A stretch of 64,000 nucleotides of DNA from Papaver somniferum (taxonomy: Eukaryota; Streptophyta; Magnoliopsida; Ranunculales; Papaveraceae): NCBI RefSeq assembly GCF_003573695.1, contig NC_039364.1:67166256-67230255 (forward strand). Direction: 5' to 3'. The translations under genes were made by a program, and so were the position numbers. Below, one piece after another: positions 11,160 to 21,427 of this stretch. The notes beneath the pieces are model-generated. The model saw only the letters and a list, made by a program, of their open reading frames with translations, made no database searches and was not told the origin of the DNA. Every line of letters starts with the position of its first letter. Position 1 is the stretch's first letter.

Positions 11160-12287
11160 AAGTTGTAACAAAACGTTCCCTAGTCTGGCGGGAAGTGGAA
11201 ACGATTGAGTTGTGGAAGAAGGGAGTAACGGGTAACGCCTGGAATTTATGTTTCCATAATGAAGGATACGTTTATACCATTATTTCTTGCCATTACTAAC
11301 CTCCCGCTATATGACACTTTATGTAACGGGCGTATTGCACGCCGCATGCTGTAAACCGCCAGACCAATACCCTGATGAGTATACCCAGTTTGTGACATGT
11401 TTTGATGTCTCGAATGTTTTCGTTGAAAACATGTAGCACTTTTCTACGTGTGGAAAGTTTAGAATTGAGAGGCTTGCCGTAGGTAAATAACATACGTGAT
11501 GCTAGGCTCGTTTTTGGCTAATTGCTTAAAACTTGTCACAAGCTGAACGGCTCGGTGGAGAATTCCGATGGCTGAGATTACATCTCATGAGGAAGAGTGG
11601 TCGTTGATTATGGACGCATCGTGTTACATAGCAAAGTGGCGCCATTGGTATAGTAGTGCATGGTGGCATGCCAGTGGCCGCGGCAAGGCGGCATGCCAGT
11701 GGTCGTGGCATGACGGCATGGTGATATGCCAGTGTCCGCGGTATGGTGGTATTCCGGTGGTCGTGGTGTTGTAGCATGGCCAGAGTTTAAGATTTGGCTC
11801 TGTGACTAAAGTTAAGGCTTGGCGGCACGGCCAAGGTTAGGGCTTGGCGCTGTGGCCAAGGCTAGGGCTTGGCGTGGCCAAGGCTCCGTGGAAGAATTCG
11901 TCGTGGAAGAATTAGGGCTTGGCGTGGCCAAGGCTCCGTGGAAGAAATTCGTCGTGGAAGAATTAGGGTTTGGCGTGGCCAAAACTTGGCGCTATGGAGA
12001 CGGACCCACATGTGGAAACATTGGCCCTGTTTCCACGCCAATCTCTTTGCTTTGGGAAACGTTATTTGGCTTTGTTAGAAATTTTCCCAAATTAGGGTTT
12101 GGCATGTTGAAACCCTAATTAGTGCACGTGGCATGCGGCTGCAGCATGGCGCCACTTTTGTGCAAATAGCGCCATGGCTATGACAAAGGAACCATGGCAG
12201 GGTCATAGGGTGGAGACGACCACAGGAGTAAGAATTGCCGTGGGTGGCTATTTATGGGAGGTTGCCACGAAGTTGCATGTTTGCGAG

Positions 12288-12390
12288 GTAGCATGTTGGC
12301 ATGCTACCGCGGTAGAGTGGCATGTTGGCATGCTACCGCGGTAGAGTGGCATGTTGGCATGCTACCGCGGTAGAGTGGCATGTTGGCATG
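12288..12390. repeat. 29-bp tandem repeat with perfect palindromes in the E LTR
   Basis: About three and a half copies of a 29-bp unit built from gtggcatgttggcatg followed by ctaccgcggtaga. Each full unit contains the 12-bp perfect palindrome CTACCGCGGTAG. Confidence 0.85.
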
Positions 12391-13238
12391 CCGACCAATA
12401 TGTTGTTGTGGCAGGGCGCGTTTGGATTGTCGGTTTAGCATGGTGGCGCGACAGGGTGCGTTTGGTCTTTAATGTATGGTGGCAAGTTCAGAGCAACTTG
12501 ATTGGCCCAAAAGGGGGCCGACCAAATGTAGTGCGCGACTATACTTCTGGTGAGAGTATGGCGAGTTTAAAGCGACCTGATTGGTCGAGAAAATAGGGTC
12601 GGGGCGTGGCCAATGGCGCTAGCTGGCCTCAGGCATGGACGCGCCTCTTTTTGCTGTTGTGGCTCCCTGTTTTTCCTTATTCCGAGCTAGGTTCTGCACC
12701 TATTAATCCATGGCGGATTAATTACTTAGTTTGCTTAGGATTAATTTTAACAAGCAAGGTCTGGTATATTGCGCGAGGCACGAAACCCTAACTTCTGCAG
12801 GTTAGTCAGGACGATTGACTGAATTCCATGTGTCGATACAGAGTTCTTTTAAGTTCGTTGCCAGAGAGCAGCATGCTTTTCTGATTGAATACCTTATGCA
12901 GAGATCTTATTCTTGATACTTGGAGATTCGTGCTACTCTGCTGCGAGTGAACACGAATCGTCATGCCATATCAACATTAAGAGTTCAGCCGGAGAACATA
13001 GCATAGAAGGCATTCAGAGGAACTTATATTAAGTGAATATACCCGAGACGCCGAAATTTACAGAACATCTGGGATTCGCCAGTCTGGATAAATTTCATGT
13101 AAGTATATTGAGCGGCTCAATGAATATGCCAGTGGAGAGGATAACACACGTGGCTCTATTTCCTTGTAGAGTGACCTCATATCGGATGTAAGGTTTTACG
13201 ATTTTAACCCTAAGCTAAAAACCACCATCAACACCTTG

Positions 13239-14120
13239 ATATGCCACAAGTATCTCACACATGTTCAAAAACAAATAACACTACGTCCTCAAAAAGGCTA
13301 AAAATCTATGCGTTTGCTTCTTCCTTGATAGTCATAAACCCTAAAAATTACATTAGACTTTTCGAAAATCTGGCCTTTGCCAAACAGGATAGTAAGATGA
13401 AGGAAAAACTTGATCTATTTTATTATACATGAAATTATCCCATAAATTTGGATTAAGAATTAACTTTGCACCATATCTCCCGACTGCACATTCATATGAC
13501 AATGGAAGCGTGGGTTTGAAATCCCGACATCACTCACACAATGGGCAGGAACATGTTCGATGAAGCTTGTACTAATACTAATCATAAACATCAATGCTTC
13601 TAAATGGTAATGATTTTCTTAATAATATCTCAACTGGTATGCTAAAAAAAACTCCCAATCCTGTCCTTGAACTTACTTAACATCAACAATACTAAAAAGA
13701 AATAAGTATAACGGGAAATAAGTAATGATTTTGTCGAGATTCGTTCTTATTCTAAAGTAAGCCCCGAAAAGTCCTCCACACTTGCATAAGAAATCAACAG
13801 ACTCTGTGATTCGTTAGGGATTTTTCTTTTCGCTAAAGAAGATGAGATGTGTTTTTTTAACATGTGTGAAGATGACGTGAGTTAGTAAGGATATTTTAGG
13901 CCAACATAAAAAAAACAAAAAAACAACAACAGAGTTCCCTCTAGTTAGTGAGTTGACTACGATTTTTGCACTCCTCGGATCACATTTTTCTCTCCCTTTA
14001 ACAAAAATCTACTCAGTATCCGCGACTTTTTACACGGAAATTAAGTATCCGTTTTTTTTTAGTTTTACCGTAAAATTTTCCCTTTTCACTATTTTTTTTA
14101 CTAAAAATATTGTTTACCTA
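13239..14120. other. Unassigned AT-rich DNA
   Basis: I see no gene and no clear element here. The segment 14013-14063 forms an imperfect inverted match with 16680-16752 (both contain acggaaa and atccgttttt-like words). The Mutator-like element may therefore have landed inside another, poorly preserved inverted-repeat element. Confidence 0.4.
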
Positions 14121-15087
14121 TTATATCTAGTGGTAATTATACAATTTTCCCTTGTTTTGATGGACTTCACAAATACCCTTATCACACAATAAATATACCT
14201 CTCTCCATTTATAAGTCCATCAGGGGTCCATTAATATCTCTTTTGTTTCCATATTTACCCACCTCACACAAAATCACTTTCATTATTTTCTTTTCAAATC
14301 TAAATATTTTCTCTCTGTCTACTACTTCCTCCGCCATCACCAAACCTTCAACCTCTTCACTTCTTCATCGCTGCTACCAGAGTACCACCACCATCTCTTA
14401 CGCCACCACCGCAACCAACACCATTAGCACCACCATTTCCATCGTCACAACCATCACCATATTTTCTCCACTTCCTAATGAATTGATCAAATCGATTTTC
14501 ACCCAAGTCAGTTTCTGCCGCCGTGAGTGAATTCAATCCACCGTCTGCACCACCACCTCCTAAATTGATTATAGATCGATTTTCCATTTTTTTAGCTGCA
14601 GAAATTCATTATGGTAACGAATCGGAGAGAACCTAATTTTCAAATCCTAGTCTTGGTCATAAAAACATCAGATTCATTCCTATTTTAGTTGATTTCATCT
14701 TGAAGAACCTGAAATCTATGATAACGATGTGTATCAATTGGGAAGAGACGATGAAAATATTCATCAATAAGTATACCTGGAGATTCAATCATGATAAACA
14801 AATTAAAAGATAAGTTTGATCTCTGGTTTTGATTTTTTTTGGTGTTGGTTCAACATGATTCTTTTATTTATTTCGGTTTTAATTGAGATCTTGATTGTGA
14901 TTCATTTTTGAAACAAGCAAATGGTGTTTGTTTGTACTAGTGAGATTGGTGGTGCTGGCGGTGATAGAAACATTGGGTATTGGTGTTGTTGTTGCTATGG
15001 TGGTGGTGGTGGAATGTGGTGGAAGGTGTCGTTACATCGGTAGTGGTGGATTTTATTTTATTAGTGAAGGTGGTGACGTATTTTTTG

Positions 15088-16240
15088 TGGATCAACTATT
15101 GTTGTTGATCCCGTTTATGAGATCAACTCTTACTGTTGACACCATTTTTATGGGATCAACTAGTGTTGTTGGTATTAGTGTTGTTGTTCTTCTGTTAGTG
15201 GTGGTGGAAGGTGGTGGAAGGTGTTATTACAATGGTGGTGGTGGATGTTTGTTGCATTGCAGGTGATGGTGGTGGTATTTATTGTAGTAGTGAAGGTGGT
15301 GGCTTATTTTTTTTAAGGGATCTACTATTGTTGTTGACACCACTTATGGGATCAACTCCTTTTACCGACCCCATTTTTATGGGATCAACGATTGTTGTGG
15401 ATCCCAGTTATGGAATCAACTCTTATGACAACATTAGTATAGTCAGGCTTGTAGTTTAAATCAGGTTTGTTAAAAAAATTAGATATTTTATATTACGAGT
15501 ACCTAACATGCTCTTCATATTGCGTATTGCCTCTATTACATCAACATTATAAAGACTAGCGTGCTAATGAATTTCGTATTTTGATGGGTGTGGTACTGGT
15601 TGTGTGGTGCTAGTAGTGGCGATGTTGGATTGGTGGTAACGTTGGAATTTGATGATTTTGTTGGTTTGCGTATTGTTGTTTGACTGATGGTACTTGTTGT
15701 GTCTTTGGATTTTATAGATGTAAATTCCTTCGAATGTTGAATTTGTGGTGCAATGGTAGCATGACTGACTCCACGTCAGATGATGCGTGTTCGAATCACG
15801 CCAAGTTCACTCATTCTTATATGTCATTTCATTTTTTTGTATCAAAGATGGTTGTTGCAGAAATTTTTGTTACTCTTGTGTTTCTTAAGGATATGTCAGT
15901 TTGCAGGTTCCAGGTTTATTGGTTTTTAGAGTAAACAAACTCGTATAAATGCTATCAACTCTAACTGTTGATCCCAGTTTTTGTGGATCAACTTCCGTTG
16001 TTGATCCCACTTAATGAGATCAACTTCAATTGTTGATCCCACTTAAAGGGATCAACTTTGGTTGTTGACACTATAATCTGGAAACATTGTTCATGGGTTC
16101 CACCTTTTTGTATCAACTTTGGTTGTTGACTCCATTCACTGGGATCAAGATTGTTGACGCAAAAAATAACTGGAATATTAGTTAGTAAAGTTATTTTTGA
16201 ACTTTTGATTTTTGGATCAACTTCAGTTGTTGACACCTAA
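15088..16240. repeat. Arrays of GATCAAC...GTTGATC dyads and GGT/GGC microsatellites
   Basis: Two clusters (about 15088-15435 and 15955-16240) contain repeated palindrome-like units of the form GGATCAACTT-n-GTTGTTGATCC, each 25-35 bases long and separated by short T- or A-rich spacers. The tRNA-like gene lies between them. Trinucleotide GGT/GGC tracts occupy 14990-15250 and 16245-16435. The same units occur in the second copy (63270-63310 and 63668-63960). Confidence 0.8.
15739..15809 (+). tRNA. tRNA-Trp(CCA)-like gene inside Mutator-like copy 1
   Basis: A 71-base sequence folds as a complete cloverleaf. The acceptor stem is GAATTTG/CAAGTTC (seven pairs, one G-T). The D arm is GTGC...GCAT with AATGGTA, the anticodon loop CTCCACG (anticodon CCA at 15771-15773), and the T arm GCGTG-TTCGAAT-CACGC; the discriminator is A. 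The B-box core GTTCGAATC is intact and T runs follow at 15831-15837. Against plant tRNA-Trp as I remember it, two acceptor pairs have changed from C-G to T-A on both sides. Odd points are an A-A opposition at 27-43, C rather than a purine at position 37, and a four-base variable loop. It may be a transcribed tRNA-like RNA or a structurally preserved pseudogene. Confidence 0.6.
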
Positions 16241-16626
16241 TTTTGATGGCGGTGGTGGTGGCGGCGGCGACGATGGTGGCGATAGCAGCGATGACAACAT
16301 CGTCAATGATGGTGGTGGTGGAATATCAGTGGCGGTGGTGGAATATTGGTGGTGGTTGTAGTTAGTAAATGGTGGTGGTGGTGGTGGTGGTGGCGGCGGT
16401 GTTGCTGGTGGTGGAATGGTGGTGGTGGCTGTCAAGTATTAGAGAGAAAAATTGTTAAGGGATAAGGTTTTTATATCAAAAATAATATTATAAGTGAGGG
16501 TAATAAAGTAATCTAATTTTTAATGGATAAGGTTTTAAAATAATAGGGGTATATTTATTGTTGTATAAGGATATATTTGTTGGGTGTCAAAATTAAGGGT
16601 ATTTAATTAATATGCCCTTATATCTA

Positions 16627-18019
16627 TTATATATCCTTGTTTTACTCTTAATTATCTTTCTTTACCTCAACAAATATATTCCAACGAAAAAATGGGAAGA
16701 AAAAAAACGGAAATTGAGTTTTCCGTTTCACACTATTTACACGGAAACTCAGTTTATATGTCATGTAGGGAAAGGATAAAAGAGCACCATAGTGAGGCTG
16801 CTTTGTGACCCTCATTCCTTCGTGAGGGATAGGGAAGCGATACCCTGCATCATAGTGCTTGGCCTCACTATACAACACGTAATGTGTTGTATGAGCTTTG
16901 CTCCTAGACAGTTTGTTGGTACAAAACTTCTTTTTTTTGGATGACACTTAAAGTTGAGCTTTTTTTTCTTCTTTTTTTGTTGCTTGGGACCACACTTAAA
17001 GTTCGGTCCACTGCTACTTCCTTATAGACATACCTAATTTTAGTGTCCTACTGTATTAAGTTAAAATAAGCTCACTCGATAGTAGAAAGAAAAAACCCAT
17101 GTGCAATAATTTTTTATAATGGAAAAATTGTTATTGTTTATTAAAAACATACCTAGTTTCAAGTGATAATGAAGCACGAAAATGACAGCCGAACTTCCAT
17201 TTATGAAGAACAATACTAAGTTCGGCTGATAACTTGTCAGCCAAACTTAGGTATGTTTCTAAAATAACCTAGGTTATATTAAAATACTAAATTAAAAGAA
17301 TTAAGAAAATAGAAATAAGATTTTTAATAAAAAAAATAATTATCTTTTTTTAAATAAAAGTAAAATAATAAATTAATTAATTAGAAATTGGTAAGTAAGT
17401 ATTTTACCTATAGGACACCCATTATCACCATTCCTGGTATATGGTTATCAATTTGTACAATAGAAAAGTTTTAGGTATGCCCCAAACACGGTTCATTTTG
17501 TAACTTAAAATTTTGAAGACATTATTGGTCGATTACTAGCTTTCCTTAATTTTATTAATTAAAAGTTTGAAAACTTAAATTAGGCGGCTGTTTTATTAAT
17601 TGTAATTTGTAAGTTTGAAAGCCTCAAAGTGGGTCAAATGTTTTTGGTTCTCTGCCGTATAGCCTTCACCTCTTCTATAATACAAAGTGGAAACTCTCAT
17701 TTAAGTTGAAAGGGATGAAGTGTTAAAACACTTTATCTCATAGCCTTACTAGAATAACGCTATCATATATTTTTCCATTAATTGACTGATGAACACTATC
17801 GGTTTAGTTTTAGATTCCAGGTTTTGTTTACATATCCGCGATTTTAATTCCGAAAACAAGATCCATCGACTTGTTTCTAAGAAACACTGCCTCGCTCCTT
17901 TAATATTCTAAGGGACATAATTTGCAAAACCATATGATAGAAGATGTTCTTAGCCCATAACATTCTTTCAAATCCCATGAGCGGAAGTGTAAGGAGTGAT
18001 TTTTAATAGTGGTATAACC
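16627..18019. other. Unassigned AT-rich DNA with a small inverted repeat
   Basis: No gene supported. A perfect 10-bp inverted repeat, agccgaactt at 17187-17196 and aagttcggct at 17218-17227, could form a hairpin. The word acatacct recurs nearby (17027 and 17146), which hints at a small decayed MITE, but ends and duplications cannot be fixed. Confidence 0.35.
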
Positions 18020-18636
18020 ACCGTGTAAGTTTGTTTAGTTAGAGTGTTAATCCATTATCGTGTTTTATCTGTGAACGGCTTTTTGGTTTACTTTTATTTC
18101 TTGGATTCCTCTCGTTAGTATGAGTTTTATATAAAGCTATGCGACCACTCTCTTTGATCAATGATAACTATTCTTAACTTCTTTATAAGTTTTTTTTATG
18201 GTATCAGAGCTAAAAAGTGCCGTACATCCATATTTTTCTTTTGGTTTTTCATTTCCGCTATTAAAACCTATAAATCAAAGCTTTTTTCTTATCTAAAAAT
18301 GTAATCAAACATTTCAAAGGTCCCTCTCAATAGAATACCTACTATAGTTCCAAAAAGGCTCCAAGATCACAATTATTTGACTTGGAAAGTTGTCTTCCAT
18401 TATAGTAGAATTTCAAAGTTTCATTATTACTTGTACTGTTAAATAAATCCTCCTCAATACACCATGCATGCAAATGAAAACAATGGAGTTGTGAATCCTG
18501 CTCACTCATAGTGGAACGAGGAAGATCAAAATTTTCTTCCATGGATTCAAAGCACAATATATTTTTGGAAGTGTTATATTTTATGTTGCTCTACTGCATA
18601 TTATGATTTTTGGAAGTCCGTATTAAAGAAATTTTT
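18020..18636 (+). mobile_element. Copia relic: LTR end, primer-binding site and gag start
   Basis: TGGTATCAGAGC at 18199-18210 is the classic copia primer-binding site for initiator tRNA-Met. Before it lies LTR-like sequence with TTATATAAAG near 18128. After it, from about 18295, plus-strand frames encode a broken copia Gag start: a segment with DHNYLTWKVVF, then after a stop NEEDQNFLPWIQSTIYFW, matching the 'NYxxW' and 'D..L..WI.STI' pattern of copia Gag. The piece stops at 18636, where different LTR-like sequence begins. The LTR start near 18020 is a guess. Confidence 0.6.
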
Positions 18637-18861
18637 TGTAACACCCCGAATTTTGGGCTTGGAATTTTTCTCGAAATCCAAAGTCTAAAACACGAATAGT
18701 CACATAAGCATCTTGCTCTACACCTGATTTACGCAGTTCCAAGTTCATTAAATAAAATATACAATAAATTAAAATTATCATACTTTCATTATTTATTTTT
18801 GAAGTACAACTGATAGTAGTCCTTCTCGCCCAATCAAGTATATCTTGTGGGATATAGTCTG
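18637..18861 (+). repeat. Gypsy LTR-like fragment
   Basis: Starts TGTAACACCCCGAATTTTGG, a common beginning for plant chromovirus LTRs (from memory), and is cut by the insertion of element A at 18862. No coding content. Confidence 0.35.
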
Positions 18862-20598
18862 TGTTAGAGCATTGCTCGGTCGAACTCACAAGTGTTTCTA
18901 TATCAAGCTTGTTGTCAAATTTAGTTACCAAAACTAAATCTTGATTTCTAGTCTACAATTAGTTAAGTCTCGGTATAGGATAGTGGAGTTGAAAACGAAC
19001 CAGTCATCATTTGTGTTCTACCATTTGAAGGCGAAGATCAACTGAAGCTTTTAGAGAACTTCATCAACAAAAGGTAAGTGAAGACTGAACCACCTATTTC
19101 TCAAGTTATATTCACTTTTATATCTTGAGAGGATTGTCGCATAACTAACTAAACTAGCTTGCATAGACAAGAATTTCGAATCGAGAACTAATTATTTAGT
19201 TTACGAATTTCTCGAAATATAATGACTAAGCTTAATGAACATTTGTTCATACTTGATCAAATTCGGTGGAGAAAAATTTATTGTTCTGAACCAAACCATG
19301 ATTCAAGTTAATCGTTCGAAAAATATCCTGGAACAGTGATATGTGTCATTGTTGTTATTCAGGAATGTTTCGGATCGATTTAGAGAAATATAGAACTACT
19401 ATATTCAGAATTTGTCTGAAACCGCATTACATGTATTCGTACACGTAGCGGAGTAGCTATATATCGACTTTTAGATTTGTGTGATATGCATACTTGTATG
19501 TACATCATGGGAAAATCTGTTTGTTTCATGATCCCGATAGGTACGTCTATTCGTATACAAACCATTGTGGAACTGTGGTAAGGGAAGCGGATTAAAATAA
19601 TCTAACCGGTATGCGAGCCAAAATAGTTCTATGTTCTAGAACCAGTTTAGTACCCAAACCGGTACGTAAACTGAACGTTCTATGAACTCCGAAACCGACA
19701 AAGGTCCAAAGTTTGCAAATTTGCAAACCGGTACGTGAACTAAAAAGTTCTGTAGACTCTGGAACTTTGAATTAGTTCAAAGTTTGCAAACCGGTACGTG
19801 AACTGAAAAATTCTGTAAAAGTCCGGAACTCGGTGACTGCATAAGTGTGAAAATCGGTTTATGAACTGAGAAGTTATATTGACTCGGTCATTGCATATAA
19901 GTTTGCACACCGGTCCACATACTATGACTCAGCCGATTCACAAACAGTTCAAGTACTTGTGTTGTGTACATTTACAAACTATGTCGATTGTCATTCAATT
20001 GCGATTAAATTATTTCCTTGAAATAATTTGCATTTGATCAATTCTCTAATTAATACTAGACTCAGTTGATCACATGATTGTGACTTAATATTAATGTCTT
20101 GTGAACATGAAAATAAGTGTTAAGCTTTTAAGTTCAACAGGCTAGTTTCGGCTAACCATATTGAACGTAGTCTTTATACACGGTTTGGTTACTGTTTACC
20201 TAACCATAGTGTATATCTTGTATATGTGAATAATATTCAAAGCTTTCATCTTATGGTGAATATTGTTTGCTTGGTTCCAAAGCTATCTTAGCTTAAACCT
20301 ATAACAACCTAGGCTTTGAAGTCTATATAAGGGGAGCTCTTGGCAACTGGGATCTTTGAATCTTAACACTACTTTTTGGTATATCCTAGTTGTATATAGA
20401 GTCATCCTCTCCAGAAACCCTTTTATGGTTTAGCGACTACAAAGAATTCATTGGGATTTGTGAAGCTAGGTCCAGTTATCTTTTATCTTGATAACTTGAG
20501 TATCCTGATCTTGATTGTTTGTAGAGCCTTGCTCCACCGATCAAGATGGATAATAATCAACAAAGTCTCTTCGTGTCATACTTTGTTGATTCCGCAAG
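18862..20598 (+). repeat. A 5' LTR, first part
   Basis: Begins TGTTAGAGCATTGCTCGG, as does the 3' LTR at 49839; the same start is read on the minus strand at 59126 in the solo LTR. The segment 19600-19930 contains degenerate repeats of about 60 bp built on GCAAACCGGTACGTGAACTG, also seen at 50580-50900 and 58200-58440, placed as U3 enhancer repeats would be. Interrupted at 20599 by element B. Confidence 0.85.
20322..20332 (+). promoter_or_regulatory. A 5' LTR TATA box
   Basis: TCTATATAAGG is conserved at the same place in the 3' LTR (51300-51310) and, on the minus strand, in the solo LTR (about 57711-57724). Conservation in three diverged copies supports a real core promoter. Confidence 0.65.
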
Positions 20599-21068
20599 TG
20601 TAGTTGCAGGAAATCCTACAGTACACCCCTCATATGATTTCATTATTACTCAACTCATTTTTTAGATTTACACTCTTAATTTTATTGATCAATTTTTGAA
20701 TATTCTTACAAGTAAAGATAAAGGAATCAAGAATGACCTCTGCTCTAGACTTTCTCTCTCCTATTTACTTGTTTCTTACTCAAAAAGATCTCCCTCTTTC
20801 TTTACAACTGAACGACTATTTATAGGGAAATACATAGTGGATGACAGCTAATCTGTCCTTTATTTTCGGAAATGACTTGCGATATTCTCGCAACCTTACA
20901 AATCTTAATCTCGCAAACTCTCTAATTTTTGCAGGACCATCACATCTTTCTCATGATTTTAGTTGACGTCGTTTATTATATCATTTCTGAAATTGTTCTG
21001 CGACGCTGTTGTGTTGTGTTGTTGATAATTTCGTTAAGATATTATTGTTGCGAGATTCTGATCCTACA
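20599..21068 (-). repeat. B 3' LTR
   Basis: Direct repeat of 29443-29913. On the minus strand it is preceded by the purine-rich tract atgagaagaggcaaga (21069-21084), a plausible polypurine tract. In plus orientation this LTR lies upstream of the antisense gene and could help drive it. Confidence 0.85.
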
Positions 21069-21427
21069 TCTTGCCTCTTCTCATATCTTTTCTGCGAAGT
21101 AGAGAATGATGTGAGAAATGCCGCAGCTGTTCATTTCTTCATATTCTGCATTTATCACACGTATTCTTTCTTCCATCTGTTTCTTGACACGTCTTCTGTA
21201 ACCGCTGCTTTTCAACCGCTCACGTCTTTTCGTCTTAATGATGTTTATTTCTTCGAGTAAAAAAAATCTCCTTTATATACTCTTCTTTCCACTTTCTTTT
21301 TACTTTCTCTTCTCTTTTTATTCTCTCATCTCTGCAACTCTGTTATTATTCTGCAAGTTCTGCTACTGTAATTTTTCCCCCTTCAATCTTCTTACTTTTC
21401 ATTCGTTCCCATACTCTATATTCAAAT

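Larger units (their letters stand above)
9941..13233 (-). mobile_element. Element E: Tat-like LTR retrotransposon fragment hosting D
   Basis: Minus-strand gypsy remnant: 5' LTR (10774-13233), primer-binding site (10755-10771), gag start (10690) and a jump to the gag-protease linker at 9941-10029, where element D interrupts it. Primer-binding site, leader and Gag N-terminus closely resemble those of element C, so E and C belong to one lineage. The rest of E should lie left of the window, beyond D. Confidence 0.75.
10774..13233 (-). repeat. E 5' LTR (about 2460 bp)
   Basis: The right end on the minus strand starts TGTTGATGGTGGTTTTTAG, parallel to the start of C's LTR (TGTATATGGTGGATTTTCG). The left end reaches the primer-binding site. 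The LTR is more GC-rich than its surroundings and is full of tandem repeats: GGCATG units at 11650-11770, copies of a roughly 50-bp GGCTTGGCGTGGCCAAGG unit at 11815-11990, and a 29-bp palindromic array at 12288-12390. No second copy is in the window, so the exact boundaries are inferred. Confidence 0.65.
14130..16617. mobile_element. Mutator-like non-autonomous element, copy 1
   Basis: A perfect 9-bp direct repeat TTATATCTA flanks it (14121-14129 and 16618-16626). The ends form imperfect terminal inverted repeats of about 75 bp: the left TIR contains acaataaatatacc (14185-14198) and the right TIR its near reverse complement (16546-16560). The nine-base duplication with long TIRs points to the Mutator superfamily. 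No transposase is present. The interior consists of GGT-rich low-complexity DNA, arrays of GATCAAC/GTTGATC dyads and a tRNA-Trp-like gene. A second copy starts at 62468. Confidence 0.8.

Noticed and set aside
12288..12390. Possible CRISPR-like array (29-bp repeats)
   Set aside because: The repeats are directly adjacent without unique spacers, and the context is a plant LTR.
14928..15459. Val/Gly-rich open frames in Mutator-like copy 1
   Set aside because: Translations of GGT/GTT microsatellites and GATCAAC arrays, not genes.
16223..16435. Proline-rich frame resembling an extensin
   Set aside because: Translation of a GGT/GGC microsatellite; no signal peptide and no SPPPP/YVY pattern.
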